The notes under the pieces: generated by a model
Told to the model about the DNA's origin: nothing
The model's database searches: none
What the model saw: the letters and a program-made list of their open reading frames with translations, nothing else
Part shown: positions 16,716 to 25,991 of the stretch, piece after piece
How positions within the stretch are numbered: position 1 is the stretch's first letter
How the letters are laid out: each line of letters opens with the position of its first letter
Program-made: the position numbers and the translations under genes
NCBI GenBank assembly: GCA_023432405.1
Contig: JAEYUQ010000014.1
Location: 1 to 48,771 of the forward strand
DNA from: Actinomycetes bacterium
GTDB lineage: Bacteria > Actinomycetota > Actinomycetes > Mycobacteriales > Mycobacteriaceae
DNA length: 48,771 bases
Direction of reading: 5' to 3'

Positions 16716-17621
16716 ATGATTCCTCCCATGCGTCCTGAATTGTCTGACTACACTCACGTATCCGCAGGGAAGGTTCGTGAGATGTATGCGATTGATGAGG
16801 ACACCCTCCTCATGGTGGTCACTGACCGTATTTCCGCGTACGACTACATTCTTGACTCCGAGATTCCCGACAAAGGTCGCGTACTGACTGCGATGAGTCT
16901 GTACTTCTTCGGGCAGATAGATTTCCCCAATCATTTGGCGGGCCCTATCGACGATCCTCGTATCCCCGAGGAGGTACTTGGGCGGGCTTTGGTGTGCCGT
17001 CGCCTTAAGATGCTGCCTTTCGAGTGCGTGGCGCGCGGGTATCTCACCGGATCAGGGTTGAAGGAATACAAGGCCACTGGAAAGGTGTGCGGGAATGTTT
17101 TGCCAGAGGGGCTGGTGGAGGCTTCTAAACTTCCGGAGCCTATCTTCACCCCGGCCACCAAAGCAGACCTGGGAGATCACGATGAGAACGTGGACTTTGA
17201 AGCGGTCGTCGATAAGTTAGGAGAAACCAGAGCAACTCAGCTGAAAAACGCCACACTGGAGATTTACACTCAGGCCGCCGAGATTGCTGCTCAGCGTGGC
17301 CTGATTTTGGCGGACACCAAGTTTGAGTTTGGTCTGGATCAGGATGGCAACCTCGTGTTGGCTGATGAGGTCCTTACCCCTGATTCCTCCCGCTATTGGA
17401 GGGCAGAGGGCTACGAACCTGGGAAGGTTCAGCCCAGCTTTGATAAGCAGTATGTGCGCGATTGGCTCACGAGCTCCAAGTCCGGGTGGAAGCGTAGCTC
17501 CAATGAGGAGCCTCCGGCGTTACCTGGGAGTGTTGTTGAGGCCACTCGCCAGCGCTATATCGAGGCCTATGAGGTGATTTCTGGCAACAAGTTCTCCGAT
17601 TGGATTGGTGACTACGCCTAA
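16716..17621 (+). CDS. purC: Phosphoribosylaminoimidazole-succinocarboxamide synthase (SAICAR synthetase)
   Basis: Joins CAIR and aspartate using ATP. The signatures LPFECVARGYLTGSGLKEY and ILADTKFEFGLD are both present, and GKVREMYAID near the start matches the family N-terminus. Two starts are possible: ATG 16716 (301 residues), which has a GCGGGT sequence 4-9 nt upstream, or ATG 16728 (MRPELSDY), which resembles relatives better but has no ribosome site. The gene ends 29 nt before oligopeptidase B. Function is certain; the start is open by four codons. Confidence 0.95.
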   Translation: MIPPMRPELSDYTHVSAGKVREMYAIDEDTLLMVVTDRISAYDYILDSEIPDKGRVLTAMSLYFFGQIDFPNHLAGPIDDPRIPEEVLGRALVCRRLKMLPFECVARGYLTGSGLKEYKATGKVCGNVLPEGLVEASKLPEPIFTPATKADLGDHDENVDFEAVVDKLGETRATQLKNATLEIYTQAAEIAAQRGLILADTKFEFGLDQDGNLVLADEVLTPDSSRYWRAEGYEPGKVQPSFDKQYVRDWLTSSKSGWKRSSNEEPPALPGSVVEATRQRYIEAYEVISGNKFSDWIGDYA

Positions 17622-17650
17622 GGCGAAGTGGTTTATTACCATCGGTGGGC

Positions 17651-19753
17651 ATGACAGCACCGATTGCGCCTCTTCACCCCATCACCCGCAGTTTCCACGG
17701 ACGGGAGTTTGTGGACAACTACGAGTGGATGCGGGATAAAACCTCGCTGGAAACCTTGGCGTTTCTGGAGGGAGAAAACGCCTACACCGAGGAAAAAACC
17801 GCAGATCAAGAGCAGCTACGCCAAGAGATTTTCCACGAGATCAGCTCCCGTGTGAAGCAGACAGATATGTCTGTGCCCATGCGCTTTGGGCAGTACTGGT
17901 ATTACTCGCGCACAGAGGAAGGCAAGAACTACCCCTATTCCTGCCGTATTCCCCTTAACGACGCCGCTGATTGGATGCCCCCCACCATTCCTGCTTCCTC
18001 TGAGGAGGCTGAGAATGAGCAGATTCTCTTGGATTTCAATGAGCTTGCTGAAGGCCATGAGTTCTTTTCCGTGGGGGCATCGTCTGTGACCACCTCCGGA
18101 AAACTCCTTGCCTACTCCGTGGATTATGCGGGGGATGAGCGCTTTGAGCTGCGCATTAAAAACCTGGAGACAGGCGAGCACCTGGAGGACACCTTAAGCA
18201 ACCTGTTTTACGGGGCTACCTGGATTGGGGAGAAGTATCTCTTCTACATCACAGTGGATGAGGCTTGGCGTCCTGATACTGTGTGGCGCCACACAGTAGG
18301 AACACCCCAGGCAGAGGATGTTCGGGTGTTTTACGAGCCAGACGCCCGCTTCACCGTGGATGTGGATACCACGAGCTCCGAAGAATTTCTGTGTGTGAGC
18401 TCAAACTCCAAAATCACCTCAGAAGAGTGGGTGCTGTCCACGCAGAATCCAGAAGGTGAGCTGCGTGTGCTGTGGGAGAGGGAAGACGGCGTGGAATACT
18501 CCACCACTCATGCTGTGGTGGATGGCCAGGACAAGTGGGTAGTTACTCACAATGCTCTGGGGCCCAACTTCTCAGTGGGTTTTTGTGTTGTCGATGAGGA
18601 ATTACCACCGCTGCGCAACCTCACCCCCTTGGTGCAGCATGACGATTCCACACGGGTATTCGGAGTGGATACGTACAGAGATTTCATGGTGCTGGGGTAC
18701 CGGCGAGATGGGATTGCTCGGGCTGCTCTGATGAGCCTGAATCAGGGGTTTGCCCAGTGGTCTGAGGTAGCTTTTCCGGAGGAGCTTTACACCGCAGTGA
18801 TCACTGGAGCAGCAGAGTGGAGCTCCCCTGTGGTGCGCTTGTCGTACTCCTCATTTCTTCAACCCACTCAGGTTTTTCAGCTGGAGGTAGCCACAGGTGA
18901 GCGCACCTTCCTCAAGGAGCAGGAAGTTTTAGGAGGCTATAACCCTGCGGATTACACCGCCTATCGTCTGTGGGCCACTGCCTCCGACGGTGAGAAGATT
19001 CCCATCTCCGTTGTTCACCGCGCTGACTTGGACACCACCCAGCCTCGGCCCATGCTCCTTTACGGCTATGGGGCCTACGAGAGCTCCACAGATCCCGAAT
19101 TCTCTGTAGCGCGACTCTCTCTCATGGATCGCGGCATGATTTTTGCCGTAGCCCATGTTCGCGGTGGAGGGGAGAAGGGGCGTCGCTGGTACGACGAAGG
19201 CAAAAAACTGGCCAAGAAGAATACTTTTACGGATTTCATTGCCTGCGCTGATTACCTCATAGACACTCAGCTCACCGCACCTGATCGCCTGGTGGGGGAG
19301 GGCGGTTCAGCCGGAGGCCTTCTCATTGGAGCTGTGGCCAACATGGCTCCTGACCGTTTCACCGCCATCCAAGCCATCGTCCCCTTTGTGGATCCTCTGA
19401 CATCTATTCTCAAACCCGAACTGCCTTTAACAGTGACTGAGTGGGATGAATGGGGTGACCCATATCACGATTCTGAGGTGTATGACTACATGGCGTCCTA
19501 CTCCCCATACGAGAATGTCACCGCCCAGGATTACCCGGATATTCTGGCTGTGACCTCAATTAATGACACTCGTGTGCTCTACGTGGAGCCGGCTAAGTGG
19601 ATTGCCCATTTGCAAGCGACCGCCCGCTCGGGAGAATTCCTCTTAAAAACGGAGATGTCTGCTGGTCATGGAGGTGTTTCGGGGCGCTATAAGCAGTGGG
19701 AGCAGACTGCTTTTGAGTATGCGTGGACGCTCACGAAAGCTACCTCAATTTAG
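17651..19753 (+). CDS. ptrB: Oligopeptidase B (S9A prolyl-oligopeptidase family serine peptidase)
   Basis: Cytosolic serine peptidase that cleaves short peptides after basic residues. The 700-residue protein has an N-terminal beta-propeller region and a C-terminal alpha/beta-hydrolase domain. The inferred triad is Ser553 in GEGGSAGGLL, Asp639 in INDTRVLY and His673 in SAGHGGVSGRY. HVRGGGEKGRRWYDEGKK is a strong S9A signature. ATG 17651 follows GGTGGGC; a GTG two codons earlier is an alternative. It directly follows purC on the same strand, as in C. glutamicum, without an obvious metabolic reason. No signal peptide. Confidence 0.93.
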   Translation: MTAPIAPLHPITRSFHGREFVDNYEWMRDKTSLETLAFLEGENAYTEEKTADQEQLRQEIFHEISSRVKQTDMSVPMRFGQYWYYSRTEEGKNYPYSCRIPLNDAADWMPPTIPASSEEAENEQILLDFNELAEGHEFFSVGASSVTTSGKLLAYSVDYAGDERFELRIKNLETGEHLEDTLSNLFYGATWIGEKYLFYITVDEAWRPDTVWRHTVGTPQAEDVRVFYEPDARFTVDVDTTSSEEFLCVSSNSKITSEEWVLSTQNPEGELRVLWEREDGVEYSTTHAVVDGQDKWVVTHNALGPNFSVGFCVVDEELPPLRNLTPLVQHDDSTRVFGVDTYRDFMVLGYRRDGIARAALMSLNQGFAQWSEVAFPEELYTAVITGAAEWSSPVVRLSYSSFLQPTQVFQLEVATGERTFLKEQEVLGGYNPADYTAYRLWATASDGEKIPISVVHRADLDTTQPRPMLLYGYGAYESSTDPEFSVARLSLMDRGMIFAVAHVRGGGEKGRRWYDEGKKLAKKNTFTDFIACADYLIDTQLTAPDRLVGEGGSAGGLLIGAVANMAPDRFTAIQAIVPFVDPLTSILKPELPLTVTEWDEWGDPYHDSEVYDYMASYSPYENVTAQDYPDILAVTSINDTRVLYVEPAKWIAHLQATARSGEFLLKTEMSAGHGGVSGRYKQWEQTAFEYAWTLTKATSI

Positions 19754-19920
19754 GGGACTGCTGGTACCGATTTCATATTGCTACGTTCATAATCAATAGA
19801 AAGAGGACGGTGACGTGACTTCCAGCTGCCCCTGAGGCTGAGGCTTTTCCAGCAGGGTCAAGAATGTATGGTGGCGTTGCCACGCTGCCCGTCTCTCAGA
19901 GTGAAGAAAAGGAGTGCAGC

Positions 19921-21423
19921 GTGGCTACATATACCAAGCTGGATGGCGCCCCCAAGATTGCAAAAGCAAAAGGCCCCAAGAAAGACAGAACTCACTGGCT
20001 CTACATCGGCGTGATTATCGCCATTATTGCCGGTATCGCAGTGGGAATTGCATCCCCAAGTTTGGGGGCTTCCCTCAAACCTCTGGGAACAATTTTTGTC
20101 CAGTTAATCACGATGTTGATTTGTCCCATCATCTTCTGCACCATCGTGCTGGGAATTGGCTCGGTGCGAGCAGCGGCGTCGGTAGGTAAAGCTGGTGGTC
20201 TGGCCCTCGCATACTTCATCACCATGTCCACCATTGCTCTGGCAATCGGTCTTATTGTGGGTAACTTCATTGATCCTGGCAGTGGCATGAACATTGACCC
20301 CAATGCCACCTATGATCCCAGCGCGAAGTCCGCCGAATCACACGGATTTTTTGACATCATCGCAGAGATTATCCCCTCTAACGTCATCTTCCCAGGCGTT
20401 GAAGGCATTGCCGGTTCTGCTGTGCTTCAAACTCTTTTCGTGGCCTTGCTTGTGGGCTTTGCCGTGCAGTCGATGGGGGAGCAAGGTGAGCCCATTCTTG
20501 GTTTCATCTCCCATCTGCAGCGCTTGGTGTTCAAACTCCTGAACTGGATTCTCTGGCTGGCTCCTATTGGGGCTTTTGGAGCGATGGCAGGAGTTGTCGG
20601 AGCTTCCGGCCTTAACGCTGTGGGGCAACTCGCCATCTTGATGCTGGCCTTCTATATCACCTGTTTCCTCTTCGTGTTCCTGGTTCTCGGTGCCGTGTTG
20701 TGGGTCTTTACTCGCCTCAATATTTTCAGCCTGGTTAAGTACCTGGCTCGCGAGTATCTCCTCATCTTGGCAACGTCCTCCTCGGAATCCGCCTTGCCTA
20801 ACCTCATGCGCAAGATGGAGCACGCAGGTGTGGAAAAAGCGACCGTCGGCATTGTGGTTCCAACAGGGTATTCCTTCAACCTGGACGGAACTGCCATTTA
20901 TATGACCATGTCCGCTATCTTCATTGCCGATGCCATGAATATCCACATGAGTCTGGGAGCCCAGATTGGGCTCTTGGTGTTCATGATGATTGCCTCCAAG
21001 GGTGCGGCTGGTGTGTCTGGTGCGGGAATTGCAACCTTGGCTGCTGGTCTACAGTCTCACAGCCCGCAACTCTTGGCCGGTGTTCCTGTGCTCTTGGGTA
21101 TTGATAAATTCATGTCTGAGGCGCGTGCTTTGACTAACTTCTCCGGTAACGCCGTCGCAACGTTCCTCGTTGGGAAGTGGACAAAGACCGTGGATCTGGG
21201 GCAAGCCCAGAGGGTGCTTTCAGGAAAAGATCCGTACATTGCTACGGCGGAAGATTCCGAGGTGAGTTTGCGTAATCCCGAGGTGGAGAACCCGGCGACG
21301 GCGGTTCTGCCTCCTACGCCTCAGATCAACCTGGAGGCTTACGAGGGCAGTATGTCGGTGAAACGTCTGGAGGCAGAGGAAGCAGAGCGCGCATCACGGC
21401 GGCGCTCTGAGGAACTGCCGTAA
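19921..21423 (+). CDS. dctA: Dicarboxylate/amino acid:cation symporter (DAACS family, DctA-like)
   Basis: Sodium- or proton-coupled uptake system for C4-dicarboxylates or acidic amino acids. The 500-residue protein has about eight membrane spans, the serine-rich motif ATSSSESALPNLMRKME and the cation/substrate motif GYSFNLDGTAIYMTM. The open frame runs upstream to 19864, but the GTG at 19921 has AAGGAG 7-8 nt before it and gives a normal N-terminus. The C-terminal 80 residues are charged and cytosolic. The substrate is inferred from the C. glutamicum DctA at the same locus; glutamate is the main alternative. A 170-nt gap separates it from ptrB. Confidence 0.88.
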   Translation: MATYTKLDGAPKIAKAKGPKKDRTHWLYIGVIIAIIAGIAVGIASPSLGASLKPLGTIFVQLITMLICPIIFCTIVLGIGSVRAAASVGKAGGLALAYFITMSTIALAIGLIVGNFIDPGSGMNIDPNATYDPSAKSAESHGFFDIIAEIIPSNVIFPGVEGIAGSAVLQTLFVALLVGFAVQSMGEQGEPILGFISHLQRLVFKLLNWILWLAPIGAFGAMAGVVGASGLNAVGQLAILMLAFYITCFLFVFLVLGAVLWVFTRLNIFSLVKYLAREYLLILATSSSESALPNLMRKMEHAGVEKATVGIVVPTGYSFNLDGTAIYMTMSAIFIADAMNIHMSLGAQIGLLVFMMIASKGAAGVSGAGIATLAAGLQSHSPQLLAGVPVLLGIDKFMSEARALTNFSGNAVATFLVGKWTKTVDLGQAQRVLSGKDPYIATAEDSEVSLRNPEVENPATAVLPPTPQINLEAYEGSMSVKRLEAEEAERASRRRSEELP

Positions 21424-21472
21424 AGCCAGCCAGCTGGTTTGCCTCCACTGAGCGACGCCCGCCCCACTCACG

Positions 21473-21537
21473 CGCGCGGGCTACTGCACCGGGATATGGC
21501 ACCGTGCATTTACTCGCGCGGGCTACTGCACCGCGCG
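21473..21537. repeat. 19-bp direct repeats and inverted repeat upstream of purS
   Basis: CGCGCGGGCTACTGCACCG occurs perfectly at 21473-21491 and 21515-21533, a 42-bp offset (four helical turns). The second copy is also the left part of a perfect inverted repeat, CGCGCGG-N9-CCGCGCG (21515-21537), which ends 9 nt before a -10 hexamer. This is the layout of a two-site operator for purSQL, but no regulator is identified. Confidence 0.75.
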
Positions 21538-21546
21538 GTCTCGCGA

Positions 21547-21552
21547 TACAAT
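21547..21552 (+). promoter_or_regulatory. Candidate -10 element of the purSQL operon
   Basis: TACAAT lies 40 nt upstream of the purS GTG, leaving a leader with a GAAGGA ribosome site. The matching -35 region would fall within the inverted repeat at 21515-21537, so a protein bound there would block the promoter. Confidence 0.55.
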
Positions 21553-21592
21553 GCACTCGTCCATATCTCCCAGCGTCCACGAAGGAAATACT

Positions 21593-21823
21593 GTGGCTCG
21601 TGTTGTTGTAAATGTCATGCCCAAGGCAGAAATCTTGGACCCTCAGGGGCAAGCCGTCACCCGTGCTTTGTCCCGTATTGGCGTTACTGGCGTTACAGAT
21701 GTACGCCAGGGCAAGCGCTTTGAACTTGAAGTTGAAGACACCGTCACCACCGAAGACCTCAAGAAAATTGCCGAAAAGCTCCTGGCAAACACGGTGATTG
21801 AAGATTTCGAGGTTGTCGAGTGA
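21593..21823 (+). CDS. purS: Phosphoribosylformylglycinamidine synthase subunit PurS
   Basis: Small structural subunit that bridges PurQ and PurL in the three-part FGAM synthetase and may help ammonia transfer. The 76-residue product (MARVVVNVMPKAEILDPQG) has the family length and sequence. The start is GTG at 21593, with GAAGGAA about 5 nt upstream; the frame is open further back but without resemblance. The stop TGA overlaps the purQ GTG (GTGA), implying translational coupling. Confidence 0.94.
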   Translation: MARVVVNVMPKAEILDPQGQAVTRALSRIGVTGVTDVRQGKRFELEVEDTVTTEDLKKIAEKLLANTVIEDFEVVE

Positions 21824-22485
21824 CCGCACGTATAGGAGTTATCACCTTCCCCGGCACCCTTGACGACGTCGATGCAGCCCGCGCTGTACGTCTTGCTGGG
21901 GCTCAGCCCGTCTCCCTCTGGCACGCGGATACTGATCTGAAAGATGTAGACGCCGTCGTTGTCCCCGGAGGTTTTTCCTACGGTGACTATCTGCGTGCAG
22001 GAGCTATTTCGGCTGTTGCTCCCGTCATGCAATCCGTCATTGACCGGGCTAAACAGGGAATGCCCGTCTTGGGTATCTGTAACGGCTTCCAAATTCTCAC
22101 CGAGGCCGGACTTTTACCCGGAGCAATTACCCGAAACAAGAATCTCCACTTCCACTGTGATGATGTTTACTTGGAAGTCGCCAGCACTGACACCGCCTGG
22201 ACTCATCAGTACCAGGAAGGGCAGAAGATTTTTATCCCCGCCAAGCACGGGGAAGGCCGCTTCCAAGCCAGTGCGCAGACCATTGAGGAGCTTGAAGCTG
22301 AGCACCGAGTGGTGTTCCGTTACACAGACAATTTCAATGGTTCATTGAACTCTATTGCGGGGGTCACCAGCGAAAACCGCCGCGTGGTGGGTTTGATGCC
22401 GCACCCTGAGCACGCCGTCGAAAAGCTCACTGGGCCATCCCTGGACGGCCTCACCATGTTCCTGTCCGTCATTGAAAGCATCTAG
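21820..22485 (+). CDS. purQ: Phosphoribosylformylglycinamidine synthase subunit PurQ (glutaminase)
   Basis: Class I glutamine amidotransferase subunit releasing ammonia from glutamine for PurL. The nucleophile is Cys87 in GICNGFQ, and the catalytic His and Glu are in MPHPEHAVE near the C-terminus. Oxyanion segment GGFSYGDYLRAG is present. Length is 221 residues. GTG start overlaps the purS stop; purL follows after 8 nt. Confidence 0.96.
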   Translation: MTARIGVITFPGTLDDVDAARAVRLAGAQPVSLWHADTDLKDVDAVVVPGGFSYGDYLRAGAISAVAPVMQSVIDRAKQGMPVLGICNGFQILTEAGLLPGAITRNKNLHFHCDDVYLEVASTDTAWTHQYQEGQKIFIPAKHGEGRFQASAQTIEELEAEHRVVFRYTDNFNGSLNSIAGVTSENRRVVGLMPHPEHAVEKLTGPSLDGLTMFLSVIESI

Positions 22486-22493
22486 GAGAAGAC

Positions 22494-24773
22494 GTGACTG
22501 AATCTCAGATTGATACCGTAGCTCGCGCTGCTAGTGACCCAGATGCTCCTCAACCCTGGCGGGAACTCGGACTCAAAGAGGACGAATACCTCAAGATCCG
22601 CGAGATCCTAGGGCGCCGTCCTACTGATGCGGAGCTGGCACTGTACTCCGTCATGTGGTCCGAGCACTGCTCCTACAAATCCTCCAAGGCTCACCTGCGC
22701 TATTTCGGGGAAACCATCACCGAGGATATGGCCTCTAAACTTTTGGCCGGTATCGGTGAAAACGCCGGTGTGGTGGACATCGGAGACGGCAACGCCGTCA
22801 CCTTCCGAGTGGAATCCCACAACCATCCCTCCTATGTGGAACCCCACCAGGGCGCAGCCACGGGTGTGGGCGGCATTGTGCGTGACATCATGGCTATGGG
22901 GGCACGTCCCATCGCCGTGATGGATCAGCTGCGCTTCGGCCCTGCCGACGCCCCCGATACCCAGCGCGTTCTACCGGGAGTCATTGACGGCGTGGGTGGT
23001 TACGGCAACTGCCTAGGGCTTCCCAACATCGGTGGAGAAACCGTTTTTGATGCCTCTTATGCTGGAAACCCGCTGGTTAACGCCCTGTGTGTGGGCACCC
23101 TCAAGGTCTCTGATCTGAAATTAGCCTTCGCCTCCGGGAAAGGAAACAAGGTCATCCTCTTCGGGTCCCGTACAGGGTTGGACGGTATCGGGGGGGTCTC
23201 TGTGCTGGCCTCGGAAACCTTCGAGGATGGCGCCGAGCGTAAACTACCCGCAGTTCAGGTAGGCGACCCCTTCGCTGAAAAGGTACTCATTGAGTGCTGC
23301 TTGGAGCTTTATCAGGCGGGCGTCGTCGTGGGTATCCAGGATCTTGGCGGAGCAGGTCTGTCCTGCGCCACCTCAGAATTAGCAGCTTCCGGAGACGGAG
23401 GAATGCTGGTGGATCTGGATCAGGTTCCTCTGCGTGCCGCTCATATGACCGCCGCCGAGATTCTCTCTTCGGAGTCCCAGGAGCGTATGTGTGCCGTGGT
23501 CACTCCCGAGAATGAGGAGAAGTTCCGCAAGATCTGCGAGAAGTGGGATGTGAACTTTGCCGTCATCGGTGAGGTCACGGACGGGGATCATCTGGTTATC
23601 ACCCACCACGGTGAGGTAGTGGTGGATGCTCCTGCCTCCACTATCGCTGATGACGCCCCGGTTTATGATCGCCCTTATCGACGTCCCGAGTGGCAGGACG
23701 CCGTGCAAGAACCGGCAACCATCCGCCGCCCGGAGAATCTCAAGCAGGCGTATCTGGATATGGTGTCTTCACCGGCACTGTGCTCCCGAGCCTATATCAC
23801 GCAGCAGTATGACCGGTATGTGCGCGGTAACACGGTGCAGGCCAAGAATGCCGATGCCGGCGTGCTTCGGATTGATGAGGAGACCGGGCGTGGTGTGGCC
23901 ATCAGTACTGACGCCTCTGGGCGGTACACCTACCTAGACCCAGCCACCGGAACGCGCCTGGCTCTGGCGGAAGCGTATCGGAACGTGGTGGTGACAGGAG
24001 CGCGTCCCGTGGCGATTACAAACTGCCTGAACTACGGCTCCCCAGAGAACCCCGATGTCATGTGGCAGTTCCGTGAGTCTGTTCACGCTCTTGGGGATGG
24101 TGCTGTGGAACTGGGCATTCCAGTGTCCGGCGGTAATGTCTCCTTCTATAACCAGACTGGATCTGAGGCCATTCTCCCCACCCCAGTGGTGGGCGTTTTA
24201 GGTGTTCTCGATGACGTTGCTCACTCCATCAAGCACCGCCTGGGGCAGGTTCAGGAGCCAGAGATGCTCGTTCTCCTGGGAGAAACTGCGGAGGAGTTCG
24301 GCGGTTCTATCTGGCAGCAGGTGTCTGCCAATGAGCTTCAGGGAATGCCGCCTGCCGTGGATCTTGCCAACGAAATGAAACTTGCTGAGTTCTTTGCAGA
24401 TCATACGGGTATTACCGCTGCCCATGATCTTTCTGAAGGTGGTCTTGCCCAAGCCATCTTTGAAATGGTTCAAGAAAGTAGCCGCGGTGTGGCTTTGGAT
24501 CTCTGCGAGGTTCACAACGACGAGTTCACGGCGCTCTTCTCGGAGTCTGCCTCCCGCGTTGTGGTAGGTACTACAGCCGATTACCTTGACGACGTCCTTG
24601 CACGGGCGAAGTCACTAGGCATTCCGGCTGCAGTGATTGGGCGCACTACTGAGAGTGGCATCATCGCTTTCGCCGATACCTCCGTATCTGTGAACGATCT
24701 CAGAGAGGCTTGGTCACGTACTCTTCCGGAACTCTTTGAGAACGCTGCCGGCTCCAACTCCGTAGTGGAGTAG
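22494..24773 (+). CDS. purL: Phosphoribosylformylglycinamidine synthase subunit PurL
   Basis: ATP-dependent synthetase subunit converting FGAR to FGAM with ammonia from PurQ. It is the small PurL type (759 residues) that needs separate PurS and PurQ. The signature WSEHCSYKSSK is followed by VVDIGDGNAVTFRVESHNHPS and the GGAGLSCATSE segment. The start is GTG with TAGGAGAAGAC upstream. It is the last gene of purSQL; a long hairpin follows 16 nt after the stop. Confidence 0.96.
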   Translation: MTESQIDTVARAASDPDAPQPWRELGLKEDEYLKIREILGRRPTDAELALYSVMWSEHCSYKSSKAHLRYFGETITEDMASKLLAGIGENAGVVDIGDGNAVTFRVESHNHPSYVEPHQGAATGVGGIVRDIMAMGARPIAVMDQLRFGPADAPDTQRVLPGVIDGVGGYGNCLGLPNIGGETVFDASYAGNPLVNALCVGTLKVSDLKLAFASGKGNKVILFGSRTGLDGIGGVSVLASETFEDGAERKLPAVQVGDPFAEKVLIECCLELYQAGVVVGIQDLGGAGLSCATSELAASGDGGMLVDLDQVPLRAAHMTAAEILSSESQERMCAVVTPENEEKFRKICEKWDVNFAVIGEVTDGDHLVITHHGEVVVDAPASTIADDAPVYDRPYRRPEWQDAVQEPATIRRPENLKQAYLDMVSSPALCSRAYITQQYDRYVRGNTVQAKNADAGVLRIDEETGRGVAISTDASGRYTYLDPATGTRLALAEAYRNVVVTGARPVAITNCLNYGSPENPDVMWQFRESVHALGDGAVELGIPVSGGNVSFYNQTGSEAILPTPVVGVLGVLDDVAHSIKHRLGQVQEPEMLVLLGETAEEFGGSIWQQVSANELQGMPPAVDLANEMKLAEFFADHTGITAAHDLSEGGLAQAIFEMVQESSRGVALDLCEVHNDEFTALFSESASRVVVGTTADYLDDVLARAKSLGIPAAVIGRTTESGIIAFADTSVSVNDLREAWSRTLPELFENAAGSNSVVE

Positions 24774-24789
24774 CGCCTCACATCCGGCT

Positions 24790-24827
24790 ACAACCCGCTT
24801 CCAATAATCTCGTGGGAAGCGGGTTGT
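24790..24827 (+). terminator. Hairpin terminator after purSQL
   Basis: ACAACCCGCTTCC pairs perfectly with GGAAGCGGGTTGT (13 bp) across a 12-nt loop, 16 nt after the purL stop. A T run is missing, so termination may be incomplete or rho-aided. Confidence 0.7.
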
Positions 24828-24934
24828 GATGTCTTAGGACACGAAACCCTACGAGCCTCGGTATCCTGTCAGTGGTTGATCCAGTTACTGCATGAAGTAT
24901 CAAGTCACTCGTCTACCTATCAGAAAGAACTGAC

Positions 24935-25204
24935 ATGGAACCTAGTCGTACTCAGCATGGAGCAATAGCCCGAACGGTGTCTGCGGTAATCTCCGCACTG
25001 GTCATCATCGGCACGATACTCGTCACCGTCACCAAGACTGTAGCTCTGGGTGACTTGCTCATCCCCGGAGCTATTCTTGGCATTATCGCAGTAGTCCTTG
25101 GCGCTATTGCCCATAGCAAGACTCACATCATCTTCGGGGTAATTGCAGCCGTTTTCCCACTGTTGTGGTTCCTCGTAGTGGTAAAAATCTTTGGTTTCGT
25201 CTAA
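24935..25204 (+). CDS. Small membrane protein of unknown function, copy 1
   Basis: An 89-residue, strongly hydrophobic protein with two to three predicted membrane spans (about residues 14-34, 42-59 and 65-88), joined by the short polar link AHSKTHI. I do not recognise a named family. ATG 24935 follows AGAAAGAACTGAC. A diverged second copy lies at 25992. The sequence HIIFGVIAAVFPLLWFL in copy 1 corresponds to HIILGIVAAVFPFLWFL in copy 2, and both end near IFGF. It is the first gene of an accessory island after the purSQL terminator; the metallophosphoesterase follows after 39 nt. Conservation between copies argues that it is a real gene. Confidence 0.65.
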   Translation: MEPSRTQHGAIARTVSAVISALVIIGTILVTVTKTVALGDLLIPGAILGIIAVVLGAIAHSKTHIIFGVIAAVFPLLWFLVVVKIFGFV

Positions 25205-25243
25205 ACCGGAGGAGCTTCTACACCCCTGCAAGGCGGTGAAACA

Positions 25244-25865
25244 ATGACAACATGGTTTACATCAGACACACATTTCGGTCATAGACTTATGGCGTTTCTT
25301 CGTGGCTTCTCCGAAGCACAGGAGAGAACCGGCGTCACTGATCTTGAGGTACAAGCGCACGATGAGCACATTATTCGCACATGGAATAGCACGGTAGCCC
25401 CAGACGACGTTGTGTGGCATTTGGGGGACTTCTCTTTGAAGAATCCCTCCAGCGACTGGTACAAGTGGATTGCTGCTCGCCTCAACAGCGATATTCGGCT
25501 CATCCTTGGCAACCATGACCTCGCTCACCCGCTTAATAAGACGCGCTCGATCGGTGCTTTTCCTAACACTGTTGATTGTTTTCCCTGGGTGGGCACGGTT
25601 GCTCAAACTGTGATTCACCAGGAGCAATGGCACCAACATGCCATGCTCTGCCACTTTCCGTACACCGCCGACAGTGACATACGTGAAGACAAAGATGTGA
25701 AAGCGCGGGAAGATGCTCTCCAGCAGTGGACAATGGCTCTTATGTGGGCATACGCATTCTCCCACTGCGTATGTTTCGGGTTCACGGGAAGTTCAAGTTG
25801 GCTGGGACGCATGGCACAGGCCAGTCTCAGAAGACGAAATCGCTGAGATCATTCGCAATAACTAA
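25244..25865 (+). pseudogene. Calcineurin-like metallophosphoesterase, frameshifted
   Basis: Metal-dependent phosphoesterase with nearly all family motifs: SDTHFGH (metal ligands) at the N-terminus, HLGDFS, LGNHD and CHFPY in the first frame. That frame then runs into unrelated sequence and stops at 25846. The last motif appears in the next frame as WLLCGHTHS (about 25734-25760), and that frame continues EVQVGWDAW...EDEIAEIIRNN to a TAA ending at 25865. Joining the frames by skipping one base between 25701 and about 25740 gives about 206 residues, the expected length. So this is a recent one-base insertion, a sequencing error or, less likely, programmed frameshifting. The unshifted 200-residue product would lack the GHxH metal ligands. 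Confidence 0.85.
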
Positions 25866-25991
25866 GAAACTTTCCCAGGGTATTGTTCGCAGCCTTGAGG
25901 GGGGAGTTCTCGTACATTGTTTTTTGCGTTATGCGGGTGCTTGTTTCCGAATACAGATGACGCGGTGCCCATATTTCGCAGAGGTACTGCA

